Source: a bacterium
GTDB lineage: Bacteria; Desulfobacterota; Binatia; HRBIN30; CADEER01
Reading direction: 5' to 3'
Assembly: GCA_019637795.1 (NCBI GenBank)
Contig: JAHBUY010000001.1
Coordinates: forward strand, 765,001 to 829,000
Length of the DNA stretch: 64,000 nucleotides
A program made the position numbers and the translations under genes. Positions within the stretch are counted from its first letter, which is position 1, and each line of letters opens with the position of its first letter. The notes under the pieces were generated by a model. That model was not told the origin of the DNA. It ran no database searches and worked only from the letters and a program-made list of their open reading frames with translations. This document shows, one piece after another, positions 7,345 through 17,718 of the stretch.

Positions 7345-9824
7345 GCCGGCTGCTCCAGCGGGCGCGCGACGGCGGGCGCCAGCGGCGCCGGCGCGGGAGC
7401 GGCGCGGCGGGCGCCGAGGCGCAGGGCGTTCAGCACCACCACCAGCGAGCTCGCCGACATGCCGAGCGCCGCCCACAGCGGCGTCACCCAGCCGAGCGCC
7501 GCCAGCGGCAGCGCGACGGCGTTGTACGCCACCGCCCAGGCGAGGTTCTGGTGCAGCACCCGGCGGGCGCGCCGCGCCAGCGCCAGCGCCGCCGGCAGGA
7601 CGCGCAGATCCTCGCGCAGCAGCACCGCGTCGGCGCGACTCATCGCCAGGTCGGTGCCGCCGCCCATCGCCACCGACACCTGCGCCGCGCCGAGCACCGG
7701 CGCGTCGTTGACGCCGTCGCCGACCATCACCACGACGGCGCCGGCCGCCTGCAGGGCGCGGACGTGCCGCAGCTTGTCCTCCGGCGACGCGCCGCGCACG
7801 GCGACGGCGATGCCGAGCCGCTCGGCGAGGCGGCTCACCGCCGGCGACGGATCGCCGCTCAACATCTGCACCGCCACGCCCTGGGCCCGTAGGGCGCGCA
7901 CCGCGGCGGCCGCCTCGCGCCGCGGCGCGTCCTCGAGCGCGAACCACGCCACGGCGCCGCGGGCGTCGCCGAGCAGGATCCACATCGCCTCGTCGTCCGG
8001 CGGCGGCGCGCCCGCCCCGGCGGCGAGCTCCAGCACCCACTCCGGGTTGCCGATGCGATAGCGCGTCCCGTCCACCGCGCCTTCGACGCCGAGACCGGCG
8101 ACGGCGACCGCATCGGCGACGGCGCCGTCCGCGTCGACGGCGGCGAAGGCGCGGGCGATCGGATGCCCCGAGCGGCTCTCCAGCGCGCCCGCCACGCGCC
8201 GCGCCGCGGCGGCGTCGCGGCCGGGCAGCGGCACCGTGCGCAGCAGGCGGAAGCGGCCCTCGGTGAGCGTGCCGGTCTTGTCGAACACCACGTGGGTCGC
8301 GGCGTGCAGCCCTTCGAGCACGTGCGGGCGGGTGATCAGCAGGCCGCGGCCGAGCAGGCCGCCGGTGGCGGCGGTGAGCGCCGCCGGCGTCGCCAATGAC
8401 AGCGCGCACGGACAGCTCACCACCAGCACCGCCAGGGTGACCCACAGGGCCTGCTCGCGGTCGACCCGCCACCACGCCGCGACCACCGCCAGCGCCAGCA
8501 GCAGCACGCCGGGGACGAAGACCCGGGCGACGCGATCGGCGAGCCGGGCGACCGCCGGCTTCTCGGCGCCGGCGCGATCGACCAGGCGCTGGATGCCGGC
8601 GAGGACGCCGTCGGCGCCGGTGCGCTCGACCGTCACCTCGAGCGGGCTCTCGCCGTTCTGCGTGCCGCCGATGACCCGGTCGCCGGGCCGGCGGGCGCGC
8701 GGCCACTGCTCGCCGGTGAGCATCGCCTCGTCGACCCAGCCCTGGCCGCTGACGACGACGCCGTCCGCCGGCACCGTTTCGCCCGGGTTCACCAGCACGC
8801 GATCGCCGGGCCGCAGCTCGGCGGCGGCGACGATCTCGCTGCGCCCGTCCGCCAGCCGCGTCGCGTGCGCCGGCGGCCGCCGCAACGCCCCTTCGATCGC
8901 CGCCTGGGCGCGATGGCGGGCGCGCATCTCGAGGAAGCGCGCCAGCGACAGCAGGAACACGAACATGCAGACCGAGTCGAAGTACACCTCGCCGCGCCGC
9001 AGCGCCGTGGCGACCAGGCTGGCGACGAAGGCGATGGCGATCGCCAGCGCCACCGGCACGTCCATGCCGACGCGGCGGTTGCGCAGGTCGCGCCAGGCGC
9101 CGGCGAAGAAGGGCCGCGCCGCGTAGGCGACGATCGGCGCCGTGACCAGCGCGCTGACCAGGCGCAGGTAGTCGCGATAGGCGGGCGCGATGTCCTGCCA
9201 GGCGCCGGCATAGAGCCCGACCGCGAACATCATCACCTGCATGGCGCCGAGGCCGGCGAGCGCCAGGCGGCGCAGGGCGGCGCGGTACTCCTCGCGGCGC
9301 GCCGCCTCCTGGCGGTCGGGCCGGTACGGCTGGGCGCCGTAGCCGAGGCGATCGATGGCGGCGAGCAGCGTGCTCAGGCGCGTCTCGTCCTCGCGCCAGC
9401 ACAGCTCGGCCCGCTCGCTGGCGAGGTTGACGTGCATCGCCAGCACCCCCGGCTGGCGCTCGAGATGGCGCTCGATCAGCCAGGCGCAGGCGGCGCAGCG
9501 CAGGCCACTGAGCGCCAGCGTGACGCGACGCCCGCCGGCGCCGTCCTCGCGCACCACGCCCCGCTGCAGCGCCGGCTGGTCGTAGCGCAGCAGCTCGCGG
9601 ACGGCGTCCGCGGAATGCTCGGCGAGCGAGCCGCCCGGCGCCTGGCGATAGCGGTAGTAGTCGGCCAGCCCGGAGGCGACGATCAGCTCGGCGACGGCGG
9701 CGCAGCCGGGACAACACATGGCGCGCGCGGCGCCGTCGACGACGGCGTGGCAGTCGACCCCGGCGGGAATCGGCAGGCCGCAGTGGAAGCACCCGCCGGC
9801 GACGGGGGCCGCGTCGCCGGTCAT
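7341..9824 (-). CDS. ccoI: Copper-translocating P1B-type ATPase CcoI
   Basis: 827 residues. The N-terminus has CFHCG and CCPGC pairs, followed by a heavy-metal-associated domain with LRCAACAW near residue 108. The P-type core has the intramembrane SCPCALSLATPAAL, phosphorylation site DKTGTLTEGRF and hinge GDGVNDAPVLG. These features define the CcoI/FixI branch, which exports Cu(I) to the periplasm for the CuB site of the oxidase. The chosen ATG overlaps the ccoH stop; the open frame continues further upstream in the opposite sense of the context and is not needed. It lies between ccoH and ccoS, the usual order. Confidence 0.96.
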   Translation of the reverse strand: MTGDAAPVAGGCFHCGLPIPAGVDCHAVVDGAARAMCCPGCAAVAELIVASGLADYYRYRQAPGGSLAEHSADAVRELLRYDQPALQRGVVREDGAGGRRVTLALSGLRCAACAWLIERHLERQPGVLAMHVNLASERAELCWREDETRLSTLLAAIDRLGYGAQPYRPDRQEAARREEYRAALRRLALAGLGAMQVMMFAVGLYAGAWQDIAPAYRDYLRLVSALVTAPIVAYAARPFFAGAWRDLRNRRVGMDVPVALAIAIAFVASLVATALRRGEVYFDSVCMFVFLLSLARFLEMRARHRAQAAIEGALRRPPAHATRLADGRSEIVAAAELRPGDRVLVNPGETVPADGVVVSGQGWVDEAMLTGEQWPRARRPGDRVIGGTQNGESPLEVTVERTGADGVLAGIQRLVDRAGAEKPAVARLADRVARVFVPGVLLLALAVVAAWWRVDREQALWVTLAVLVVSCPCALSLATPAALTAATGGLLGRGLLITRPHVLEGLHAATHVVFDKTGTLTEGRFRLLRTVPLPGRDAAAARRVAGALESRSGHPIARAFAAVDADGAVADAVAVAGLGVEGAVDGTRYRIGNPEWVLELAAGAGAPPPDDEAMWILLGDARGAVAWFALEDAPRREAAAAVRALRAQGVAVQMLSGDPSPAVSRLAERLGIAVAVRGASPEDKLRHVRALQAAGAVVVMVGDGVNDAPVLGAAQVSVAMGGGTDLAMSRADAVLLREDLRVLPAALALARRARRVLHQNLAWAVAYNAVALPLAALGWVTPLWAALGMSASSLVVVLNALRLGARRAAPAPAPLAPAVARPLEQPA

Positions 9825-10372
9825 GGCAACGGCGGCGGGGCGGGCGGACCGCCCGCGCTCCCGGCGCCCATCCGCGGCGGCGTCGGGGCGTCGAAATCGA
9901 TGCGGGCGGCGAGGCGCCAGCCGCCGCCGGCGGGGGAGAGGACGGCGTTCCACGCCCCGTGCAGGGCCGTCGCCAGCGGCGCCCGGAAGGCGCCGTCGGC
10001 GAAGCGCAGGGTCAGGGTGCGATCGCGCGCCGCGTCGGTGGGGTGGGCGAGCAGCAGGGTGAGCTGGCTGCCGGGGTCGATGGCGTCGCCGCGCAGGTCG
10101 AGCGTCAGCTCCTGGCGCGCGGCGTCGTCGCGCAGCGTGGCGCCGAGGTGGCGCGCCGCGGCGGCGCGCTCGAGGGCGAAGTCGCGGTTGATGGCGAGCC
10201 CGGCGCGATAGTAGTCGTCGCGCACCAGCGAATCGGCGTGCCGCACCGCGACCACCAGCATGGCGATGCTGGCGACGACGCTGAGGCCCGGGACGGCGAT
10301 CAGGAACCAGGGCCAGAACTGCCGGTACCACGGCGTTGGCGCCGGCGGACGGATGGCGATCACGTGTCCCAT
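9821..10372 (-). CDS. ccoH: FixH/CcoH family protein
   Basis: 183 residues. The N-terminus PTPWYRQFWPWFLIAVPGLSV leads into one membrane helix, then VRHADSLVRDDYYRAGLAIN, the FixH signature (W..NPWFW..., DDYYKxGxxIN). The rest is a predicted periplasmic beta domain ending in a Pro-rich tail. FixH/CcoH is an assembly factor that contacts CcoN and CcoP. The gene lies 8 bp downstream of ccoG and overlaps the ccoI start. Confidence 0.93.
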   Translation of the reverse strand: MGHVIAIRPPAPTPWYRQFWPWFLIAVPGLSVVASIAMLVVAVRHADSLVRDDYYRAGLAINRDFALERAAAARHLGATLRDDAARQELTLDLRGDAIDPGSQLTLLLAHPTDAARDRTLTLRFADGAFRAPLATALHGAWNAVLSPAGGGWRLAARIDFDAPTPPRMGAGSAGGPPAPPPLP

Positions 10373-10380
10373 GCAGGCTC

Positions 10381-11850
<1,470 letters not shown>

Positions 11851-11876
11851 GGCGGTGGATCCTCTCGCGCCCGCCC

Positions 11877-12767
11877 TCACCGCGCGTGGGACAGGCTGTA
11901 GACGTAGGCGGCGACCACGTGCACCTTCTGGGCGCCGAGGAGGTCGGCGTGCGCCGGCATCACGCTGTTGCGCCCCTTCCAGAGCCCCTCGGCGATCGTC
12001 GCCGAGTCGTTGCCGAAGAGCCAGACGTCGTCGGTGAGGTTGGGGGCGCCGAGGGCCTGGTTCCCCTTCCCCTCCGGACCGTGGCAGGCGATGCAGATGG
12101 TGTCGTACTTCGCCTTGCCGGCGGCGGCCTGGGCGGGATCGACCTTCATGCCGCTGAGGCTCTGCACGTAGGCGACCACCAGCGGCACGCCCTCCTCGCC
12201 GCCGATCGCGGGAGCGAACGGCGGCATGACGCCGTTGCGGCCGTTCATGATGGTGGTCTCGATGGTGTCGGGATCGCCGCCCCACAGCCAGTCGTTGTCG
12301 GTCAGGTTGGGGAAGCCGACGCCGCCGCGCGCGTCGGCGCCATGGCACTGGGCGCAGTTGTTGGCGAACAGCCGCTGCCCCATCTGCAGCGCCTTCGGAT
12401 CCTCGATCAGCTCGGGGATCGGCTTCGCCGCGTAGGCGGCGTAGAGCGGCCCATACTGCGCGTCGGCCTGCGCCATCTCGGTGCGGAGCTGGCCGGACGA
12501 GGTCCAGCCGAGCAGGCCGGGGAAGTTGCCGAGCCCGGGATAGAGCACCAGGTAGACGAGCGAGAAGAGGATGGTGCCGACGAAGATCCACAGCCACCAG
12601 CGCGGCAGCGGCGTGTCGAGCTCCTGGATGCCGTCGTAGTCGTGGCCGAGGGTCTCCTGCGCCGCGCCGGCGACGCGCTTGCTCCGCGCCCACAGCAGCA
12701 GGCCGAAGCAGGCGAAGATGTTCGAGAGGGCGAGGACGATCACCCACACGCTGAATCCGGTGCTCAT
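11877..12767 (-). CDS. ccoP: cbb3 oxidase diheme cytochrome c subunit CcoP
   Basis: 296 residues. The chosen ATG (MSTGFSVWVIVL) overlaps the ccoQ stop, giving two N-terminal membrane helices with LDTPLPRWWLWIFVGTILFS between, the CcoP signature. Two haem c sites follow, CAQCHGADARGG and CIACHGPEGKG, each with a downstream Met region (MPPFAP, MPAHADL). CcoP accepts electrons from soluble cytochromes c and passes them to CcoO. It sits between ccoQ and ccoG. Confidence 0.96.
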   Translation of the reverse strand: MSTGFSVWVIVLALSNIFACFGLLLWARSKRVAGAAQETLGHDYDGIQELDTPLPRWWLWIFVGTILFSLVYLVLYPGLGNFPGLLGWTSSGQLRTEMAQADAQYGPLYAAYAAKPIPELIEDPKALQMGQRLFANNCAQCHGADARGGVGFPNLTDNDWLWGGDPDTIETTIMNGRNGVMPPFAPAIGGEEGVPLVVAYVQSLSGMKVDPAQAAAGKAKYDTICIACHGPEGKGNQALGAPNLTDDVWLFGNDSATIAEGLWKGRNSVMPAHADLLGAQKVHVVAAYVYSLSHAR

Positions 12768-12946
12768 GAACGCCTCCGCTCGGGCGACGACGGGTCGGAC
12801 GGCTTGTCGTCGTCCCCGAGGAACGGCAGCTCGGCCGATTCCTGCCAGCGCCGCTTCTGACCCGGGCTGAAGGCCCAGATGCACAGGCCGATGAACGCGA
12901 CGAACAACACCACCGTCGCGATCGTACCCACCACGCTGCTGGCCAT
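12764..12946 (-). CDS. ccoQ: cbb3 oxidase small subunit CcoQ
   Basis: 60 residues: one membrane helix (VVGTIATVVLFVAFIGLCIWAFSP), then a charged tail with KRRWQESAELPFL, as in CcoQ. The ATG at 12946 is preferred over a GTG at 12952. It has GGGGAGG 8 nt upstream, whereas that motif would be only 2 nt from the GTG. CcoQ stabilises the complex. It lies between ccoO and ccoP, overlapping the latter by 4 nt. Confidence 0.92.
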   Translation of the reverse strand: MASSVVGTIATVVLFVAFIGLCIWAFSPGQKRRWQESAELPFLGDDDKPSDPSSPERRRS

Positions 12947-12948
12947 CG

Positions 12949-13569
12949 TCACGGCCTCCCCTTCAGCGCCAGGCCGAGCTGCTGCAGGTAGGCGATGAGC
13001 GCCTCCATCTCGGTATGGCCGTCGACGGCGGCCCTGGCGCCGTCGATCTGTTCATCGGTGTAGGGCACGCCGACGACGCGCAGGGCGCGCATCTTGTCGG
13101 CGGTGCGATCGGCGTCGACGGTGTTGGTCGCCAGCCACGGGAAGGCGGGCATGTTGGACTCCGGCACCAGATCGCGCGGGTTGAGGAGGTGGATGCGGTG
13201 CCACTCGTCGCTGTACCGGCCGCCGACGCGCGCCAGGTCCGGCCCGGTGCGCTTGGAGCCGAAGAGGAACGGGTGGTCGTAGACGGACTCGCCGGCGACC
13301 GAGTAGTGGCCGTAGCGCTCGACCTCGGCGCGCAGCGGCCGGATCATCTGCGTGTGGCAGACGTGACAGCCGTCGCGGATGTAGATGTCGCGCCCCTCGA
13401 GCGCCAGCGGCTCCAGCGGCCGCACCCCCTCGATCGGCTCGTTGACCTGCGTTCCCGCCAGCAACGGGACGATCTCGGCCAGCCCCGCGAAGCTGACGAC
13501 GATGAAGATCAGGATCCCCATGATCCCGATGTTGCGTTCGACCAGTGGCTGTTCGACAGCGGCCATCAT
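12949..13569 (-). CDS. ccoO: cbb3 oxidase monoheme cytochrome c subunit CcoO
   Basis: 206 residues. One N-terminal membrane anchor precedes [13 protein letters not shown] (haem c site), [10 protein letters not shown] and [25 protein letters not shown] supplies the likely axial Met. All are hallmark CcoO motifs. Two consecutive ATGs (13569, 13566) are available; GGGGAG lies 4 or 7 nt upstream of them. It is 19 bp downstream of ccoN. Confidence 0.96.
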   Translation of the reverse strand: MMAAVEQPLVERNIGIMGILIFIVVSFAGLAEIVPLLAGTQVNEPIEGVRPLEPLALEGRDIYIRDGCHVCHTQMIRPLRAEVERYGHYSVAGESVYDHPFLFGSKRTGPDLARVGGRYSDEWHRIHLLNPRDLVPESNMPAFPWLATNTVDADRTADKMRALRVVGVPYTDEQIDGARAAVDGHTEMEALIAYLQQLGLALKGRP

Positions 13570-13588
13570 GCGTCTCCCCGCGCCGCCC

Positions 13589-15043
13589 TCAGGCGGCGCT
13601 CACCGCCGGCTCGACGCGCGGCGCGGGCGTCGTCTCGACCACGGCCGTGCCGGCGCGGATGGTGCGGATCATGTTGTAGGACATGACCAGCATGCCGATC
13701 AGGAAGATCGTGCCGCCGGCGAGGCGCCCGACGTAGTAGGGATAGGTCGCCTTGATCGACTCGATGAAGGTGTAGGTCAGCGTCCCGTCGTCGTTCACCG
13801 CGCGCCACATCAGCCCCTGCATCAGGCCGGCGATCCACATCGAGGCGATGTAGAGGACGATGCCGATGGTGGAGAGCCAGAAGTGGGTGTTGATCAGCGG
13901 CACGCTGTACATCTGCTTGCGGCCGTACAGGCGCGGCATCAGCGAGTAGAGGCAGCCCATGGTGATCAGGGCCACCCAGCCGAGGCTGCCGGAGTGGACG
14001 TGACCGATGGTCCAGTCGGTGTCGTGGCTGAGGGCGTTGACGGTCTTGATCGACATCATCGGCCCTTCGAACGTCGACATGCCGTAGAAGGACAGGGCGA
14101 CGATCATGAAGCGCAGGATGGGGTCGGTGCGCAGCTTCTCCCAGGCGCCGGAGAGCGTCATGATGCCGTTGATCATGCCGCCCCACGACGGCGCCCAGAG
14201 GATGATCGAGAACACCATGCCCAGCGTCTGCGCCCAGTCGGGCAGCGCGCTGTAGTGCAGGTGGTGCGGCCCGGCCCACATGTAGATGCCGATCAGGGCC
14301 CAGAAGTGCACCACCGACAGGCGGTACGAGTAGATCGGCCGCTCCGCCTGCTTGGGCACGAAGTAGTACATCATCGCCAGGAAGCCGGCGGTGAGGAAGA
14401 AGCCGACCGCGTTGTGGCCGTACCACCACTGCACCATCGCGTCGGTGGCGCCGGAGAAGACCGAGTACGACTTCAGCGGCGCGACCGGGATCTCCAGGCT
14501 GTTGACGATGTGCAGCAGCGCGATGGTGATGATGAAGGCGCCGTAGAACCAGTTGGCGACGTAGATGTGCTGGACGCGCCGCTTGGCGATGGTGCCGAAG
14601 AACACCACCGCGAAGCACACCCAGACGACGGCGATCAGGATGTCGATCGGCCACTCGAGCTCGGCGTACTCCTTCGCCGTCGTGTACCCGAGCGGCAGGG
14701 TGATCGCCGCCGCGACGATGACCGCCTGCCAGCCCCAGAACGTGAACTCCGCCAGCCGCGGCAGGAACAGGGTGGCGGCGCAGGTGCGCTGCACGACGTA
14801 GTAGGCGGTGGCGAACAGCGCCGAACCGCCGAACGCGAAGATGACCGCGTTGGTGTGCAGCGGCCGGAGACGCGAATAGGTCAACCACGGAATGCCGGGA
14901 TTGAGCTCCGGCCAGGTGAGCTGGGCGGCCAGGATCACTCCGACCAGCATCCCGACCACTCCCCAGACCAGGGCCATGATCGCGAACTGGCGCACCACCC
15001 GGTAGTCGTACGGCACCGGCACCACTCGCGCCTCACTCATCAT
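13589..15043 (-). CDS. ccoN: cbb3 oxidase catalytic subunit CcoN
   Basis: 484 residues and about 12 membrane helices. Haem and CuB ligands are visible: [44 protein letters not shown] and [16 protein letters not shown]. It reduces O2 at a high-spin haem b3/CuB centre and pumps protons, and is usually expressed at low oxygen. It is first in an operon with ccoOQPGHIS. Two ATGs lie behind GGGAGG (spacings 3 and 6), so the real start could be 15040. No TTGAT-N4-ATCAA Fnr box is seen upstream; a sigma-54-like element lies at 15115-15130. Confidence 0.97.
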   Translation of the reverse strand: MMSEARVVPVPYDYRVVRQFAIMALVWGVVGMLVGVILAAQLTWPELNPGIPWLTYSRLRPLHTNAVIFAFGGSALFATAYYVVQRTCAATLFLPRLAEFTFWGWQAVIVAAAITLPLGYTTAKEYAELEWPIDILIAVVWVCFAVVFFGTIAKRRVQHIYVANWFYGAFIITIALLHIVNSLEIPVAPLKSYSVFSGATDAMVQWWYGHNAVGFFLTAGFLAMMYYFVPKQAERPIYSYRLSVVHFWALIGIYMWAGPHHLHYSALPDWAQTLGMVFSIILWAPSWGGMINGIMTLSGAWEKLRTDPILRFMIVALSFYGMSTFEGPMMSIKTVNALSHDTDWTIGHVHSGSLGWVALITMGCLYSLMPRLYGRKQMYSVPLINTHFWLSTIGIVLYIASMWIAGLMQGLMWRAVNDDGTLTYTFIESIKATYPYYVGRLAGGTIFLIGMLVMSYNMIRTIRAGTAVVETTPAPRVEPAVSAA

Positions 15044-15114
15044 TTGCCTCCCGTTTCCCGGCGGCCGCCATCTCGGGTCGGCCGCCACTATCAGCAGGGA
15101 CTCGCGTGGGAGGG

Positions 15115-15130
15115 AGCAGACAACGTGCCC
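15115..15130 (-). promoter_or_regulatory. Possible sigma-54 (-24/-12) promoter of the cco operon
   Basis: On the minus strand this reads GGGCAC-GTTGT-CTGCT against consensus TGGCAC-N5-TTGCW: one mismatch in each box, with correct GG-to-GC spacing. Start of transcription would fall about 60 nt before ccoN. In DNA this GC-rich, a chance match is quite possible. The rest of 15044-15342 holds CTGGGA/TCCCAG inverted repeats (15181-15216) and nothing gene-like. Confidence 0.3.
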
Positions 15131-15342
15131 AGCTAATGGAGGACCGCTCTGACTGAACAGCGGCGCGCGCTGTCGCGGCTCTGGGAAGCCCGCCGCGAAC
15201 ATTCCCAGGACTGGGAGCGAGCCCCTCCGAGTGTTCCGCTCCTGGCCCGATCTCGGGCGCCGGTGGGAGACCAAACGAGGATCGACGGAGAAACGGCGGC
15301 CGGTTGACCGAACACAGGCCGATTCGGTATCGCAGCGCACCG

Positions 15343-17667
15343 ATGTCGACGCGGCGCTGTGGGCAAGGCGCGCTGGTGTCTCTCGTGTTCCTGCTGGCCG
15401 CGGGTGCGCACGCGGGGGTCGCGGGCAATCTGCAATCGATGCCACCGCTTGCGGGTGGACGGGCGGCCGGGGCGGGCGAGCAAGCGGATGCGTGCGAGGT
15501 GCTGAACGCGGCGGAGTGTCTGCTCCCGTACCCGTCGTCGCATTTCCTCGAGCCCGCCGACACGCCGACCGGGTACCGGCTCGCCCTGCCCGCCGCCGGC
15601 ATGCCGCTGCAGAATGGCGTCCCCCTGTCGCCGGAGCCGTACCGGGATGTCGACGGTTTCAGCCCGACCGTGCAGATAGTCATGCACTTTCCCGGTGGGG
15701 TCGATCCGGCGAGGTCGAACGCCGCGCGGCTGCTCGAGGCGACTCGCACCCTCGATCAGCGCTCGCTCGAGGTCGACAGCCCGACGGTGCTGCTGGACGC
15801 CGACACCGGCGAACGAATCCTCCACTTCATCGAGCCCGACGCGCGCGCCGCCGATCCGGCCCGCCAGGTGCTCTTCCTGCGCCCGGCGCGCAGCCTGACG
15901 CCTGGCCACCACTACATCGTCGCGGCGCGCCGGCTGCGCCATGCCGACGGCAGCGCGGTCACGGCGGAAGCGCCGTTCGCGGCGCTGCGCGATGGCCAGC
16001 CGACCGACGCGCCGGCGATCGAATCGCGCCGCCCCGCCTTCGAGACCCTGTTCGCGCGCTTGGCCGATGCGGGCGTGGCGCGCGACGACCTCGTCCTCGC
16101 CTTCGATTTCGTCGTGCAGAGCGATCGGAGCCTCGCCCACTCGATGCTGGCCATGCGCGACCAGTCCTTCGCCTGGCTGGCGGACGCGCTGGCGCGGGGC
16201 GAGCAGACCTTCACCGTCGATCAGATCACCGAGAACGACTGCGCGCGGCCGTCGAGCTTCGTCTGGCGGCAGATCCAGGGCACCTATCAGGTGCCGCTCT
16301 TCCTCACCCACGATCCAGCCGCCGAACCCGACGCGGTCGGCTATCTCACCCGCGACGCCGCTGGCGAGCCCGTGGCCAGCGGCTTCACGCACCCGACCTA
16401 TACCATCGCGATCCCGTGCGCCGCGCTGACGGCGCTGGTGGGCGATTGCGACGGCGACCGGCGCGTCACCGTGCCGGAGCTGGTGACGGGCGTCGGCCTC
16501 GCCCTCGGCACCGCGGCGGCGGAGTGTCCCGCCTTCGACGTCGACGCCAGCGGCTCGGTCACCGTCGATGAGGTGCTGCGCGGCGTCCACGACAGCCTGT
16601 ACGGCGGCGGCCGGCCACTCGCTCCGGCGGTGCTCGGCCACGGCCTCTTCATGACCGGCGGCGAGATCGTCCCCCTGGTCACCGCCGCGGTCGGTCCCCT
16701 CACCGCCCTACACGGCCTCGAGCCGATCGAGCTGATCGCCGGCGCCACGGATTGGAGCGGCTTGTCGCAACGCGACCTCCCCTTCCTCGCCACGGTCATG
16801 ACGCAGCTCGACTCGATCGCCGCGCTGCCCGACCGGCTGCGCCAGGGCCAGCTCAACGCCCTGGTGCTCGGCCGCATGCTGAAGGACGCGGCGTTCAACC
16901 GCGACCCGAGGTTCCAGACGCCGTCGGGTGTCGGCGTGCTCGCCGGACCGGACGCCGACATGTACTACTACGGCATCAGCCTCGGCGGCATCATGGGGCT
17001 GATGCACGCGGCGCTGTCGCCCGACGTCGCCGCCGCCGCGATCGACGAGGGATCGATCAATTTCTCGCTGCTCCTGCAGCGCTCCACCGACGCATCGCTC
17101 TTCGACGCCGCCTTCGCGTACTCGGGCATCACCGACCCGATGCAGCAGGCGCTCACCATCGGCCTGATGCACGAGCTCTGGGTGCGCGGCGAGTCGGCCG
17201 GGTACGCGACCCACATCACCCGCGACCTGCTGCCGGGCACGGCGCCGAAGCGCATCCTGATGACGGCCGCCTGGCTGGACCAGCAGGTGACCAACCACGG
17301 CACCGAGATCACGGTGCGCACCCTGGGCCTCCCGAACCTCGTGCCCGGTTCGCTGGTGTCCGACCTGCCGCAGATCGAGGACCGCCCCGGTCCGCTCGAG
17401 TCCGCCTACGTGATGTACGATACGGGCTCCTTCCAGCTCTCCATGCCGGGACCGTTCATTCCGCCGCTCGCCAATCTCATCCCGGCGTCGAACCGCTGCG
17501 ATCCGCACGGCGAGCGCCGCCCGTCGATCCCTGCCTCGCTCGCCCAGGTGGGCGCCTTCCTCAGGCCGCACGGCGCGGTGGAGAACTTCTGCGACGGGAC
17601 GTGTGATGCCGGCACGGCCTTCGAGTTTCCCCTCGGGCTGGCGCAACGCTGCGATCCGTTCCGCTGA
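15343..17667 (+). CDS. Secreted alpha/beta-hydrolase-like protein with inserted EF-hand (dockerin-like) module
   Basis: 774 residues from ATG 15343, chosen because it gives a signal peptide ([21 protein letters not shown]). A TTG start at 15304 would add 13 residues before it. The chain has a Cys-rich N-terminus, then strands up to VPLFLTHDP (320). A double Ca-binding-type module (367-424) reads [14 protein letters not shown] and [15 protein letters not shown] hydrolase core follows: [11 protein letters not shown] (431) and [12 protein letters not shown] with nucleophile Ser546. Substrate is unknown. The EF-hand pair sits inside the enzyme, not at an end as in true dockerins. It is convergent with the next gene across a hairpin. 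Confidence 0.8.
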   Translation: MSTRRCGQGALVSLVFLLAAGAHAGVAGNLQSMPPLAGGRAAGAGEQADACEVLNAAECLLPYPSSHFLEPADTPTGYRLALPAAGMPLQNGVPLSPEPYRDVDGFSPTVQIVMHFPGGVDPARSNAARLLEATRTLDQRSLEVDSPTVLLDADTGERILHFIEPDARAADPARQVLFLRPARSLTPGHHYIVAARRLRHADGSAVTAEAPFAALRDGQPTDAPAIESRRPAFETLFARLADAGVARDDLVLAFDFVVQSDRSLAHSMLAMRDQSFAWLADALARGEQTFTVDQITENDCARPSSFVWRQIQGTYQVPLFLTHDPAAEPDAVGYLTRDAAGEPVASGFTHPTYTIAIPCAALTALVGDCDGDRRVTVPELVTGVGLALGTAAAECPAFDVDASGSVTVDEVLRGVHDSLYGGGRPLAPAVLGHGLFMTGGEIVPLVTAAVGPLTALHGLEPIELIAGATDWSGLSQRDLPFLATVMTQLDSIAALPDRLRQGQLNALVLGRMLKDAAFNRDPRFQTPSGVGVLAGPDADMYYYGISLGGIMGLMHAALSPDVAAAAIDEGSINFSLLLQRSTDASLFDAAFAYSGITDPMQQALTIGLMHELWVRGESAGYATHITRDLLPGTAPKRILMTAAWLDQQVTNHGTEITVRTLGLPNLVPGSLVSDLPQIEDRPGPLESAYVMYDTGSFQLSMPGPFIPPLANLIPASNRCDPHGERRPSIPASLAQVGAFLRPHGAVENFCDGTCDAGTAFEFPLGLAQRCDPFR

Positions 17668-17690
17668 CCGCTCCCTTCCCCCGCACGCCC

Positions 17691-17717
17691 CCCGGCGCGA
17701 CGACGCAAGGCGCCGGG
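17691..17717. terminator. Hairpin between convergent genes
   Basis: CCCGGCGC and GCGCCGGG pair across an 11-nt loop, 24 bp past the hydrolase stop and 2 bp from the histidine-phosphatase stop. There is no clear T-run, so a bidirectional terminator is likely but not certain. Confidence 0.5.
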
Positions 17718-17718
17718 T

